Assembly (NCBI RefSeq): GCF_051857545.1
Contig: NZ_JBPZHB010000006.1
Location: 62,001-126,000, forward strand
Length of the DNA: 64,000 nt
Direction of reading: 5' to 3'
Source: Larkinella sp051857545
GTDB lineage: Bacteria; Bacteroidota; Bacteroidia; Cytophagales; Spirosomataceae
This document shows positions 8,146 through 15,733 of this stretch, piece after piece; the stretch's first letter is position 1, and the number at the start of each line of letters is the position of its first letter. The position numbers and the translations under genes are program-made. The notes under the pieces were generated by a model. The model was not told the DNA's origin and did not search any database. It worked only from the letters and a program-made list of their open reading frames with translations.

Positions 8146-9402
8146 ATGAAAATTACCAACGTCGAAACCATCCTGCTGACGGGTCCCTGCACGAACGACC
8201 CGTATCTTTCCGAAGCGCGTCAACTGCGCAGTGCGGCTTTTATTCGCATCGAAACCGACGCCGGGCTGACCGGTTTGGGCGAAACCTACGCCGGGTATTT
8301 TTTCCCGGAAGGCGTTCCCGCTATCGTGGAGTTTTTCAAACCGATTTTGATCGGCAATACCGTCGATGACATTCCGGCATTGTGGCAACGCATGTACCAG
8401 TGCGGCAATTTCTGGTGCCGCGTCGGCCTGGGCGCCATCGTGCTGGCCGGAATCGAAGCCGCTTTGTGGGATTTGAAAGGAAAATTGATGGGCGTTCCGG
8501 TTTACAAACTACTGGGCGAAGCCTGGAAAGGCAGTTTTCCACAAACCGCAGAAAACCCATTTGCCGCCCCGGATTACCTTCCCTGCTACGCAACGGGTGG
8601 CCCGAGTAATTATCCCCTGGAAAAACTGGGCGACAAAGTGGACTTTTACCAATCGCTGGGGTTTCGGGGGGTTAAAATCGGAGCCGGAGCGTATTGGAAA
8701 GCGGGCGGTTTTCAAATTTCCATTGACCCCACGGAAGCGGCTGAGCTGGAAGCGACGAAAGCCGCGTATGTCCGTCAGCAATTTGGCAACGACCTCTGGC
8801 TCTTGTTCGACGCCCACATGGGCAACAGCCCGACGCTGACCTGGGGACTCGAAACCGCCACGGCGGTCGCGCGGGCGCTGGAACCGTATGCGCTTTTCTG
8901 CCTGGAAGAACCGCTACACTACACCCGGCCCGATCTCTACGCCGAACTGCGCCGGAACACCCAAACGATCATTGCTGGGGGCGAGTGCCTGACGGCGGTT
9001 TGCGAATGGCAGACGTTCATCGAGCAGGACAGCTTCGGAATCGGGCAGCCGGATGCCTCTTTTACCGCCGGTCTGGATCAGTTTATGCTGGTCGCGTCCA
9101 GTCTGGCGCAACGCGGACAGAAAATTGCACCCCATGCCTGGGGTGCGGGCGGTTCGCAAATGCAGAATATCCATTGCGGTTTTGCCTGCCCGAACACGGT
9201 GATTCTGGAAGTCGCCCCGGCCTACGGCCCGCTGCACAGCGAAGTCATCGGCGACAGTCTGCAACTGAAAAACGGTTACGTAGTGCGTCCCGAAAAACCG
9301 GGTTTGGGCATTGAACTAAGTGAAGCGACGATTCGCCGGTTCCCGTTTATTCCCGGCAGCGGTGAATTTAACAGCGTTCCCGGCAAAATTCTGACGACCT
9401 GA
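8146..9402 (+). CDS. enolase-superfamily (mandelate racemase/muconate lactonizing) sugar-acid dehydratase
   Basis: This 418-residue protein is of usual length for the superfamily. The N-terminal capping domain contains FIRIETDAGLTGLGETY (33-49). The barrel shows VKIGAG (K177), the metal ligands FDAHMG (D222), LEEPLH (E254) and GGECLT (E280), and the base PHAWGAG (H330). Enzymes with this His/Asp arrangement usually remove water from sugar acids such as galactonate or gluconate after taking a proton alpha to the carboxylate. Second gene of the plus-strand operon, 4 nt before a 2-hydroxyacid dehydrogenase. The acid sugar used is unknown. Confidence 0.87.
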   Translation: MKITNVETILLTGPCTNDPYLSEARQLRSAAFIRIETDAGLTGLGETYAGYFFPEGVPAIVEFFKPILIGNTVDDIPALWQRMYQCGNFWCRVGLGAIVLAGIEAALWDLKGKLMGVPVYKLLGEAWKGSFPQTAENPFAAPDYLPCYATGGPSNYPLEKLGDKVDFYQSLGFRGVKIGAGAYWKAGGFQISIDPTEAAELEATKAAYVRQQFGNDLWLLFDAHMGNSPTLTWGLETATAVARALEPYALFCLEEPLHYTRPDLYAELRRNTQTIIAGGECLTAVCEWQTFIEQDSFGIGQPDASFTAGLDQFMLVASSLAQRGQKIAPHAWGAGGSQMQNIHCGFACPNTVILEVAPAYGPLHSEVIGDSLQLKNGYVVRPEKPGLGIELSEATIRRFPFIPGSGEFNSVPGKILTT

Positions 9403-9406
9403 AACC

Positions 9407-10420
9407 ATGCTGAATGTCTTGATTGATATGCCGGTTTACGAACCGGTCCTCCGTTCGCTGCGGCAACTACCGGGCGTTTCGGTCGCCGTTGTGGAGACGC
9501 CGGAGGAAAAAGTAAGGCCGTTGCCGACCGATCAGATTCAGGATTGCGATGTCCTGTTCTGCACGTTTCTCCCCGAAAACCACGAAGCGATGACGCGGCT
9601 GAAGCTGGTGCAGATCAGTTCGGCGGGGTATAGCCAGTTGTTTCGCAAAAACCTCGTGGAACGGGGCGTCCGGGCCTGCAACTCCCTCGGCGTTTTCGAT
9701 GTGCCGATTGCGGAATGGAACATCGCCATGATGATCAATCTGGCGCGCGACCTGCGCGGTCTGGTTCGGAATCAGGAGGGCCAGATCTGGGATCGGTCGG
9801 CCCGGTTTCAGAACGAAATTCGCGGCTCGGTGGTCGGCATCTGGGGCTACGGCGGCATTGGCCGCGAAACCGCCCGGCTGGCCAAAGCGCTGGGCATGAC
9901 GGTTCATGTGCTGGTTCGGCAGCCGATTCAGCCGCGGGATGCGGTTTACAACGTCCCCGGCACCGGTGATCCCGAAAGCAACCTGCCCGACCGCGTTTTT
10001 TACAGTTCCGAAAAAGAAGCGTTTTTACAAAGTCTGGATTTTCTGGTGATGGCGATTCCGCAAACGGGAACCACCACGGGCATCATGGGCGAATCCGAGC
10101 TACGGCTGCTGAAACCCACGGCGTATTTGCTGAACCCGGCGCGGGGTCCTTTGATTCAGGAAGCCGCCTTGATCAAGGCGCTGGCGGAGGGCTGGATTGC
10201 GGGGGCGGCTCTCGACACGCATTATCACTACCCGATGCCGCCGGAGCATCCGCTCTGGCATTTCCCGAACGTCATCCTGACGCCCCACATTTCGGGTTCC
10301 AGCCTGAGCCCCCGGTTTCTGGAGCGAGTCTCGTCGATTTTTCTGCAAAATGTCGAGCGGTTTCAACAGGGCGAACCCTTATTGAACGAGTTGACGGTTT
10401 CACAACTGGCGGGGAATTGA
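9407..10420 (+). CDS. D-2-hydroxyacid dehydrogenase family protein
   Basis: This 337-residue protein belongs to the D-isomer-specific 2-hydroxyacid dehydrogenases (NAD(P)-dependent reduction of a 2-keto acid or the reverse). The cofactor motif is VVGIWGYGGIGRETARLAKAL (about 141-161, GxGxxG). Further marks are AYLLNPARGPLIQEAAL (with the substrate/cofactor Arg) and a catalytic His in NVILTPHISGSSLSPRF. A substrate-side segment is ISSAGYSQLF. It starts 4 nt after the dehydratase stop, so the two are almost certainly translated together. A 2-keto sugar acid from the dehydratase is a plausible substrate (inference). Confidence 0.88.
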   Translation: MLNVLIDMPVYEPVLRSLRQLPGVSVAVVETPEEKVRPLPTDQIQDCDVLFCTFLPENHEAMTRLKLVQISSAGYSQLFRKNLVERGVRACNSLGVFDVPIAEWNIAMMINLARDLRGLVRNQEGQIWDRSARFQNEIRGSVVGIWGYGGIGRETARLAKALGMTVHVLVRQPIQPRDAVYNVPGTGDPESNLPDRVFYSSEKEAFLQSLDFLVMAIPQTGTTTGIMGESELRLLKPTAYLLNPARGPLIQEAALIKALAEGWIAGAALDTHYHYPMPPEHPLWHFPNVILTPHISGSSLSPRFLERVSSIFLQNVERFQQGEPLLNELTVSQLAGN

Positions 10421-10444
10421 CCGAATTCGTACAATTGGAATCCC

Positions 10445-10585
10445 AGCCCACGGTTTTAACCGTGGGGAAACGAGGAAATGCCATTGGTTTATGAAACCGT
10501 TTTAACGGTTTTAGAGCCCCGAAACCGTTAAAACGGTTTGTATAAACGCCATTCTTCTCCAAACCCACGGTTGAAACCGTGGGCT
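10445..10585. repeat. 141-bp nested palindromic element
   Basis: The outer arms 10445-10466 (AGCCCACGGTTTTAACCGTG...) and 10564-10585 are complementary at 21 of 22 positions. Each arm is itself nearly self-complementary. The centre holds AAACCGTTTTAACGGTTT (about 10494-10511) and, about 12 nt on, its reverse complement AAACCGTTAAAACGGTTT (about 10522-10539). The middle segments also pair imperfectly (GGTTTAT with ATAAAC). The element can form either one long hairpin or several local ones. It separates two genes of the same operon. Confidence 0.75.
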
Positions 10586-10638
10586 GTTAATCAATGCAAT
10601 GACTGGCCGCGTAGCAGACTCCTATTGGTAGAATAGAT

Positions 10639-11334
10639 ATGATTATGATAAAAACCGCAGCGTTCATCGCACTATTGTTGGTTGGAAATTGGACGGTTTT
10701 TGCCCAGGAAATCAACTGGGACAGCACCGTTCGGCCCGATATTTACAAGGCTAGGGTCGATCTGTTCCGATCCCTGCCGCATTCGCGCAAAGACGTGGTT
10801 TTTCTGGGTAACAGCCTGACCTTCTGGGCCGACTGGAGCGATTTACTGGGCGATACGCGGTACAAAAACCGGGGCATTCCGGGCGACATCACCTTCGGGG
10901 TGCTGGAACGGCTCGACGAAGTGATTCAGGGAAAACCGGCGAAGGTTTTTATCCTGATCGGCATCAACGATCTGGCGCGAAACATCCCCGACGCCGTCAT
11001 TCTGCAAAACTACCGGCGGATGGCCCGACGGTTGAAAACCGGTACGCCGACCACCCGGATTTATTTCCAGACGCTGCTGCCCACCAACGATTCATTCCAG
11101 AAACTCAGGAGCCACTACAACAAAGAAGGCCACATTCAAACACTGAATGCGGCCCTGAAAGAAATGGCCCGAACGGAAGGCTTCGAAGTCATCGACCTCC
11201 ACCCGCACTTTGTGGACGAATCCGGGAAGCTGAAAAAAGAATATTCCTGGGACGGCGTTCACCTGACGCTGGCGGGTTACCATCGGTGGGCCGAGGTACT
11301 GAGCAAGGGCAAGTACGTGAAGTGGCGGCATTAA
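10639..11334 (+). CDS. secreted SGNH/GDSL hydrolase
   Basis: This 231-residue protein has a signal peptide (MIMIKTAAFIALLLVGNWTVFAQ). Block I is VVFLGNSLT, with Asn in place of the Asp of GDS but the nucleophile Ser kept. Block II Gly is in NRGIPGD, block III is IGINDLAR (GxND) and block V is DGVHLT (DxxH). The family comprises acyl and acetyl esterases, often removing acetyl groups from glycans. It ends the first plus-strand operon. Its stop overlaps by 4 nt with the stop of the convergent SDR gene, leaving no room for separate terminators. Confidence 0.85.
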   Translation: MIMIKTAAFIALLLVGNWTVFAQEINWDSTVRPDIYKARVDLFRSLPHSRKDVVFLGNSLTFWADWSDLLGDTRYKNRGIPGDITFGVLERLDEVIQGKPAKVFILIGINDLARNIPDAVILQNYRRMARRLKTGTPTTRIYFQTLLPTNDSFQKLRSHYNKEGHIQTLNAALKEMARTEGFEVIDLHPHFVDESGKLKKEYSWDGVHLTLAGYHRWAEVLSKGKYVKWRH

Positions 11335-12107
11335 GCATTCAAACCGCCATCCATCAGAATGTTTTCACCATTGATGTAGGCCCCCGCCTGGGAAGCCAGC
11401 AGCACGATCAGCCCCTTGATGTCGTCCTGGTTCGCCATGCGTCGCAGGGGGACTTTTTTGGTGTAATTCTCCAGAAACCGTTCCGGCTGGTGGTTGAACA
11501 AACCACCCGGACTGACGCAGTTGACGCGTACGTTTTTCCCCGCCAGAATCTGGGCCATGTATTTTGTCAGGTTGAGTAAACCCGCATTGTGAAAGAAATA
11601 ATCGGGGGGCGGATTACCCATCGTCGTACCTTCGTAATTGGATAAATCCGGGCCGAACATGCCCATCATCGAGCCAATGTTGATGATGCTGCCACCACCC
11701 GCCTGCACAATCAGGTCGGCCATTTCGCGCAGAATGTCCATCGAACCGGTGGCATTGACCCGCATCGATTCCGCAAAATCCGAGAGGGGCGCATCGTAGC
11801 CCTTCATGGGTCGCGAAACCGCATTGTTGACGAACACATCCAGCTTGCCGAACTGCAAACGGATTTGGGTTTTCAGGTTTTGAACCGAATCCGGATCACC
11901 CTGATTGACCGGCAGGGCAAACACGTCCAGCCCACGAGCCTGAAACTGGTTGGCGACTTCCTGCCCGGCGGCCAGATTTCGGGAAGCCGTGATCACCGTC
12001 GAGCCAGCTTCCGCCAGCCCTTCCACGATGCACTTTCCGTAGTTGCCCGCGCCACCCGTTACCAGACTCACTTTGCCGGTTAAATTGAATAAATCGTTGA
12101 TATGCAT
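11331..12107 (-). CDS. SDR-family protein with catalytic Lys replaced by Asn
   Basis: This 258-residue short-chain dehydrogenase/reductase fold protein has the NAD motif VTGGAGNYGKC (17-26), NNAVSRP in place of NNAG, Ser146 (INIGSMMG) and Tyr170. The position four after Tyr is Asn174 (DYFFHNAGLL), where active SDRs have Lys. The paralogous SDR at 41049-41840 has Tyr170 and Lys174 at the same numbering. The C-terminal INGENILMDGG is typical. It is the last of eleven genes in the minus-strand operon. It may be a weak or altered reductase, or a structural partner; the replacement was checked at the nucleotide level. Confidence 0.85.
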   Translation of the reverse strand: MHINDLFNLTGKVSLVTGGAGNYGKCIVEGLAEAGSTVITASRNLAAGQEVANQFQARGLDVFALPVNQGDPDSVQNLKTQIRLQFGKLDVFVNNAVSRPMKGYDAPLSDFAESMRVNATGSMDILREMADLIVQAGGGSIINIGSMMGMFGPDLSNYEGTTMGNPPPDYFFHNAGLLNLTKYMAQILAGKNVRVNCVSPGGLFNHQPERFLENYTKKVPLRRMANQDDIKGLIVLLASQAGAYINGENILMDGGLNA

Positions 12108-12121
12108 GAGGTTGTTCGCAG

Positions 12122-13078
12122 TTAGTTTAACCAGCCCATCCGGTCCCAGTGGGGCAGGTTGAGAAAAGTAGGGTCGGGATAGGAAAGATCTTTCGCCCGG
12201 GCCAGGGTTTCAGCATCCAAGTGAGGACCGTTCACGGCCGCCAGCGACTGGTGCAGATAAGCCGGTTTGTCGATGCCCACCAACAGAGAAGACACTTCCG
12301 GGAAGGTGGCTACGAACCGAACCGCCAGTGTGGACAAATCCGGAAAACCGGTAGCCACCAGGTCATCAAACCGGCGGAGGTGGTTTTCGACATCCGCCAG
12401 GGCCGGGTGCAGTTGCTGGCCTTTGCTGGTCAGTAATCCTTTCATCAAAACCGAACGAACAACGATGCCGACGCCCTTTTCCGCAGCAAGTGCAAACGCC
12501 TGCGCCTGTCGCTGGTCCATCATGTTGAACGGCAGTTGAATAACATCCCACACCCCGGTTTCGATGGCTTTCTGCGTTTCTTCAACCGCATACGTCGAGA
12601 CGCCCGTACTCCGAATGGTGCCCTCTGCTCTTAAATCGGCAAAAATTTGAGGGATTTCGTCATTCTCCAAAATGCCCAGATCGGCCTGGTGGAGCATGAA
12701 AATGTCGACATAATCCGTCTGCAAAGCCGTCAGGCTCTCCATTAGAGAGGTTTTAATGAGCTTTTTCAGGGCAAAACCGGTCGGAAGTTCGCCGTTGCCA
12801 TCGCGCAACTGGCGGCATTTGGTCCCAATTACGACCTGTTCGCGCCGGTCCCGAAAAGCCTTGCCCATGATGGTTTCACTCGCGCCATACAGGCGGGCGG
12901 TATCGAAAAAATTGACACCCGATTCCGTGGCTTCGTGCAGCAATCGGATCGATTCGTCTTCCGAGAGCATATCAGCTTCGCTTTTGACGCCAATGCCGTA
13001 GGGCAGTCCGATTTCAACCCCACCGAAAGCCAGTTCTGAAACCGCAATGCCGGTTTTTCCCAGTTCCCTTTTTCTCAT
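12122..13078 (-). CDS. aldo/keto reductase
   Basis: This 318-residue protein has the AKR barrel signatures. These are LAFGGVEIGLPYG near the N-terminus, the catalytic Asp/Tyr segment FFDTARLYGASE, the Lys segment VVIGTKC, and the His in YVDIFMLHQAD. It should reduce or oxidise a carbonyl or alcohol on a sugar-like substrate with NAD(P)H. Many close relatives are annotated as L-fucose or galactose dehydrogenase-like, but I cannot choose among them. It overlaps by one nucleotide with the aldolase gene before it and is followed 14 nt later by the SDR. Confidence 0.87.
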   Translation of the reverse strand: MRKRELGKTGIAVSELAFGGVEIGLPYGIGVKSEADMLSEDESIRLLHEATESGVNFFDTARLYGASETIMGKAFRDRREQVVIGTKCRQLRDGNGELPTGFALKKLIKTSLMESLTALQTDYVDIFMLHQADLGILENDEIPQIFADLRAEGTIRSTGVSTYAVEETQKAIETGVWDVIQLPFNMMDQRQAQAFALAAEKGVGIVVRSVLMKGLLTSKGQQLHPALADVENHLRRFDDLVATGFPDLSTLAVRFVATFPEVSSLLVGIDKPAYLHQSLAAVNGPHLDAETLARAKDLSYPDPTFLNLPHWDRMGWLN

Positions 13079-13884
13079 TATTTATAGCCACCCTGAGCCG
13101 ATTGAGCCGGTGTTGTTTCTTTGTTGAAGCGATTGATCAGACCGTGACAATAGTTACTGACGCCCACGACATCGGCACCCACGCTGACGAACTTGTAGCC
13201 CATCGCGACGAACTCTTCCAGCCGGTCGATAGGCCCGGTGGTGGCCGCAAATTTGCCGTGTTTGACGCACACTTCGGCGACGCGTTTGCGGGCTGCTACC
13301 AGTCGGGGGTGGTTCCATTCGCCGGGCGCACCGATGGCCTGGCTGAAATCGCCGGGGCCGAAAAAGAGCATGTCCACGCCATCGAGGGCGGCAATTTCCT
13401 CCAGTTCGTCGAGCGGTTCGGGGTCTTCGATCTGAAGCGCGACAAACCGCTGCTGGTTGGCCTGCCGGAGGTATGCGTGGAAATCCAGGTTGGTGTAAGC
13501 CCCGTCTGCATTGCCGCCGTCGATGGCCCGCAGACCCAGGGGATGAAACCGGGTCATCTGAACCACTTTCTTCGCGTCTTCCAGGCCCATGCAGTGCGGC
13601 ACCAGAATGCCGGTGGCGTCCAGTTCCAGCGGTTTGACGTAATCGCTGTAGCTGCCGCGCGGCACCCGAACCATGATGTCGGCATCCTGCGATTTGGTCG
13701 CCCAGATGTGCGAACTCACCACCGACCAATCCTGTCCCTGGTGTTCGCGGTCGATCCAGATGCAGTCAAAACCGGTTAAGGCCACCAGTTCGGACGCTTG
13801 ACCATCGCCAAAATTCACTTTAAAACAACTGACCACTTCGCCAGCTCGTAACTTCTTCAATACCCGGCTTTCGCGCATTTTCAT
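13078..13884 (-). CDS. HpcH/HpaI-family class II aldolase
   Basis: This 268-residue protein belongs to the 2-keto-3-deoxy acid aldolases (HpcH/HpaI, citrate-lyase-beta-like barrel). They split 2-keto-3-deoxy acids into pyruvate and an aldehyde using a divalent metal. Marks are DCIWIDREHQGQDW (catalytic Asp/His area), MVRVPRG (the Arg), ILVPHCMG, and the metal-binding Glu in VALQIEDPE and Asp in LFFGPGDFSQAIG. It fits downstream of a sugar-acid dehydratase, which makes 2-keto-3-deoxy acids; that pairing with 8146-9402 is inference. The stop overlaps the start of the reductase by one base. Confidence 0.87.
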   Translation of the reverse strand: MKMRESRVLKKLRAGEVVSCFKVNFGDGQASELVALTGFDCIWIDREHQGQDWSVVSSHIWATKSQDADIMVRVPRGSYSDYVKPLELDATGILVPHCMGLEDAKKVVQMTRFHPLGLRAIDGGNADGAYTNLDFHAYLRQANQQRFVALQIEDPEPLDELEEIAALDGVDMLFFGPGDFSQAIGAPGEWNHPRLVAARKRVAEVCVKHGKFAATTGPIDRLEEFVAMGYKFVSVGADVVGVSNYCHGLINRFNKETTPAQSAQGGYK

Positions 13885-13908
13885 GGTAAAATCTGTTTTT
13901 CCGTTTCG

Positions 13909-14865
13909 TTATACCCGCTTTAACTGCATGGGATACACGTTATTGGCATTCCACTGGCAAACGTACACGTTCTCGTCCGCGTCGATGCAAACGTCGTGCG
14001 GATGGACAAAAACCGGGCGGTGTTGCGCTTGCGTTTGTAAGATACCGTTTTCGTAGATCGGTGCGGTGCCGCCCGGCGTCGAGATTACCCGATCATTTTC
14101 ATCCAGAATCGTGATGTAGCCCGAGCCAATAGCCCGGTTGGTGGTCGACCGAAAGACAGCCGCAAAAACATACTGATCGTGTAGAACCGGTCGGCAGACA
14201 AACGAACCCGGCAGCGGAATCGTACTGACATACTGCCCATCCAGCGTAAAACGCTTGAGCACATTATGGTTCCGGGAGGTAATCAGCAGGCTCGGCTCAC
14301 CCGGTTTTCGGGTGTCAAGCGCAATCCCGTGTACGCAGTCAAACTGCCCATTTTCATCACCCCGCCCACCCCAGTGCCGGATGTAGTCGCCCTGGCTGGT
14401 GTACTGAATGACGTATTGCAGCCCGTAGCCGTCGGTTACATACAGATCACCGGTCGGACCAACGGCGGTTTGGGTCGGCAGAAACTGGTCGACGGAGGTG
14501 TAGGCACTGATCTCTTTGGGATAATCCAGCGTCATCACAACCTGACCCGTTAGCGTCGTTTTAATCACCTGATGTCGATCAATGTCCGTAATCAACAGAA
14601 ATTCTTCACCGTTTTCATTAACTAACGTCAACCCGTGGCCGCCCGGATAGTCCGTTCCCCACGAATCCAGCAGCTTTCCTGACCGGTCATAGAGCAGGAT
14701 GTTGTTGCGGGTTTCATTGGTCAGCATCAAAATCCGGCCTTTGGCGTCGATCACCATTTCGTGGCAATCCTTCACCGGATGCATCGCCGGATTCAGCTTG
14801 CCCCAGTCCGGGAAAACCTGATACCGATGTGTGCCGTGACCAATAAGCGTGTCTGGATCGATCAT
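13909..14865 (-). CDS. NHL-type six-bladed beta-propeller protein
   Basis: This gene encodes 318 residues from the start at 14865 (MIDPDTLIGHG), chosen because it sits one base after the stop of the upstream gene. The longer ORF would extend into that gene. It contains repeated blades with NHL/6-bladed-propeller patterns, for example VKDCHEMVIDAKGRILMLTN, VGPTGDLYVTDGYGLQYV and VHPHDVCIDADENVYVCQWN. No signal peptide is seen, so it is probably cytoplasmic. Similar propellers include lactonases such as SMP-30-like enzymes, but I cannot identify metal ligands. Within this operon a sugar-lactone hydrolase is a reasonable guess. Confidence 0.72.
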   Translation of the reverse strand: MIDPDTLIGHGTHRYQVFPDWGKLNPAMHPVKDCHEMVIDAKGRILMLTNETRNNILLYDRSGKLLDSWGTDYPGGHGLTLVNENGEEFLLITDIDRHQVIKTTLTGQVVMTLDYPKEISAYTSVDQFLPTQTAVGPTGDLYVTDGYGLQYVIQYTSQGDYIRHWGGRGDENGQFDCVHGIALDTRKPGEPSLLITSRNHNVLKRFTLDGQYVSTIPLPGSFVCRPVLHDQYVFAAVFRSTTNRAIGSGYITILDENDRVISTPGGTAPIYENGILQTQAQHRPVFVHPHDVCIDADENVYVCQWNANNVYPMQLKRV

Positions 14866-14866
14866 C

Positions 14867-15616
14867 TCAGAGGGTTTCAGCGTGCAATTTCTTCTGGTAA
14901 GCCGCTTTCGCTTCGGCATCTTCCTTCGCCGATTCGGCCCAGTAAATCAGGCCGATGGCTTTGCGCGTGCGGTTTTCGGTGCGGTTGGCTTCCGCCCAGT
15001 GAATCGTCATCGAATGGTGAATCAACAAATCACCCGGTTTGGCGGGAAAAGCGACGGCTTGGGCCTGATCGTCTTCGGTCCAGAAATCCGTGATGCCCTG
15101 CGAAAACCCAAGCGTCTGGGTCCGGCCGTGCGGTCGAATGCCGTTTCGGTGCGAACCGGTCACGTACCGAACGCAACCGTTTTCGGCATCGACATCCTCC
15201 AGCGCCAGCCACATCGTCACCGCTTCGGTCGGTTTCAGCATGAAATAATAATTGTCCTGGTGAGGGGGCGTCGGTTTGCCGATTTTGGGCGGTTTATTGA
15301 AATATTCAAGGGTTTTAGGAATAGCCACATCGTCCAGCAAAAACTCGGCAATTTGCTTGAATTTGCTGTTATTCAGCATCACATCGAAATAGGCATTGTA
15401 CTTCTGCATATCGATGAGCTGCTTCAAGGTCGCCGGATCGTTCTTGTCTTCGTAGAAGACGAGTTCTCTGGGCATTGCGGGGACTTCTCCGCTGATAAAA
15501 TTTTTAACCTGCTCATTGAGTTCACCCACTTCGGCGGGGGATAAAAAACCGGGTAGAAAAACGTATCCGTCCCGGCGAAAGGCTTCTTTCAGGTCTTGCG
15601 CGTTTCCTGTTTCCAT
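14867..15616 (-). CDS. phytanoyl-CoA dioxygenase (PhyH) family Fe(II)/2-oxoglutarate oxygenase
   Basis: This 249-residue protein is of typical bacterial PhyH length. The iron ligands are visible as the HxD of PPHQDNYYFML and the distal His of MTIHWAEANRT. The 2-oxoglutarate-binding Arg is likely in NRTRKAIGLIYW. DVDAENGCVRYVTGSHR is a strong family signature. It hydroxylates an unactivated carbon using oxygen and 2-oxoglutarate, so the pathway is probably aerobic. It lies in the middle of the eleven-gene operon, one base before the propeller gene and 74 bp after the ceramidase-like gene, that gap holding a palindromic repeat. Confidence 0.87.
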   Translation of the reverse strand: METGNAQDLKEAFRRDGYVFLPGFLSPAEVGELNEQVKNFISGEVPAMPRELVFYEDKNDPATLKQLIDMQKYNAYFDVMLNNSKFKQIAEFLLDDVAIPKTLEYFNKPPKIGKPTPPHQDNYYFMLKPTEAVTMWLALEDVDAENGCVRYVTGSHRNGIRPHGRTQTLGFSQGITDFWTEDDQAQAVAFPAKPGDLLIHHSMTIHWAEANRTENRTRKAIGLIYWAESAKEDAEAKAAYQKKLHAETL

Positions 15617-15654
15617 GCGAATTGAACCGTTAGTTGATCGTTATTATCTAGTAT

Positions 15655-15733
15655 TGCCCCTAAATCCCCTAAAGGGGACTTGGACGAAGATTAATCCGGA
15701 TGCTGAAAGTCCCCTTTAGGGGATTTAGGGGCA
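15655..15733. repeat. CCCCTAAATCCCC-type palindromic repeat, copy 1
   Basis: The arms 15655-15681 (TGCCCCTAAATCCCCTAAAG...) and 15707-15733 are perfect 27-bp complements around a 25-nt loop. Related copies are at 17135-17197 and 57449-57540. The right arm overlaps the last codons of the ceramidase-like gene, whose stop codon (15691-15693) lies in the loop. This family is, from memory, dispersed between genes in many Cytophagales. Confidence 0.85.
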
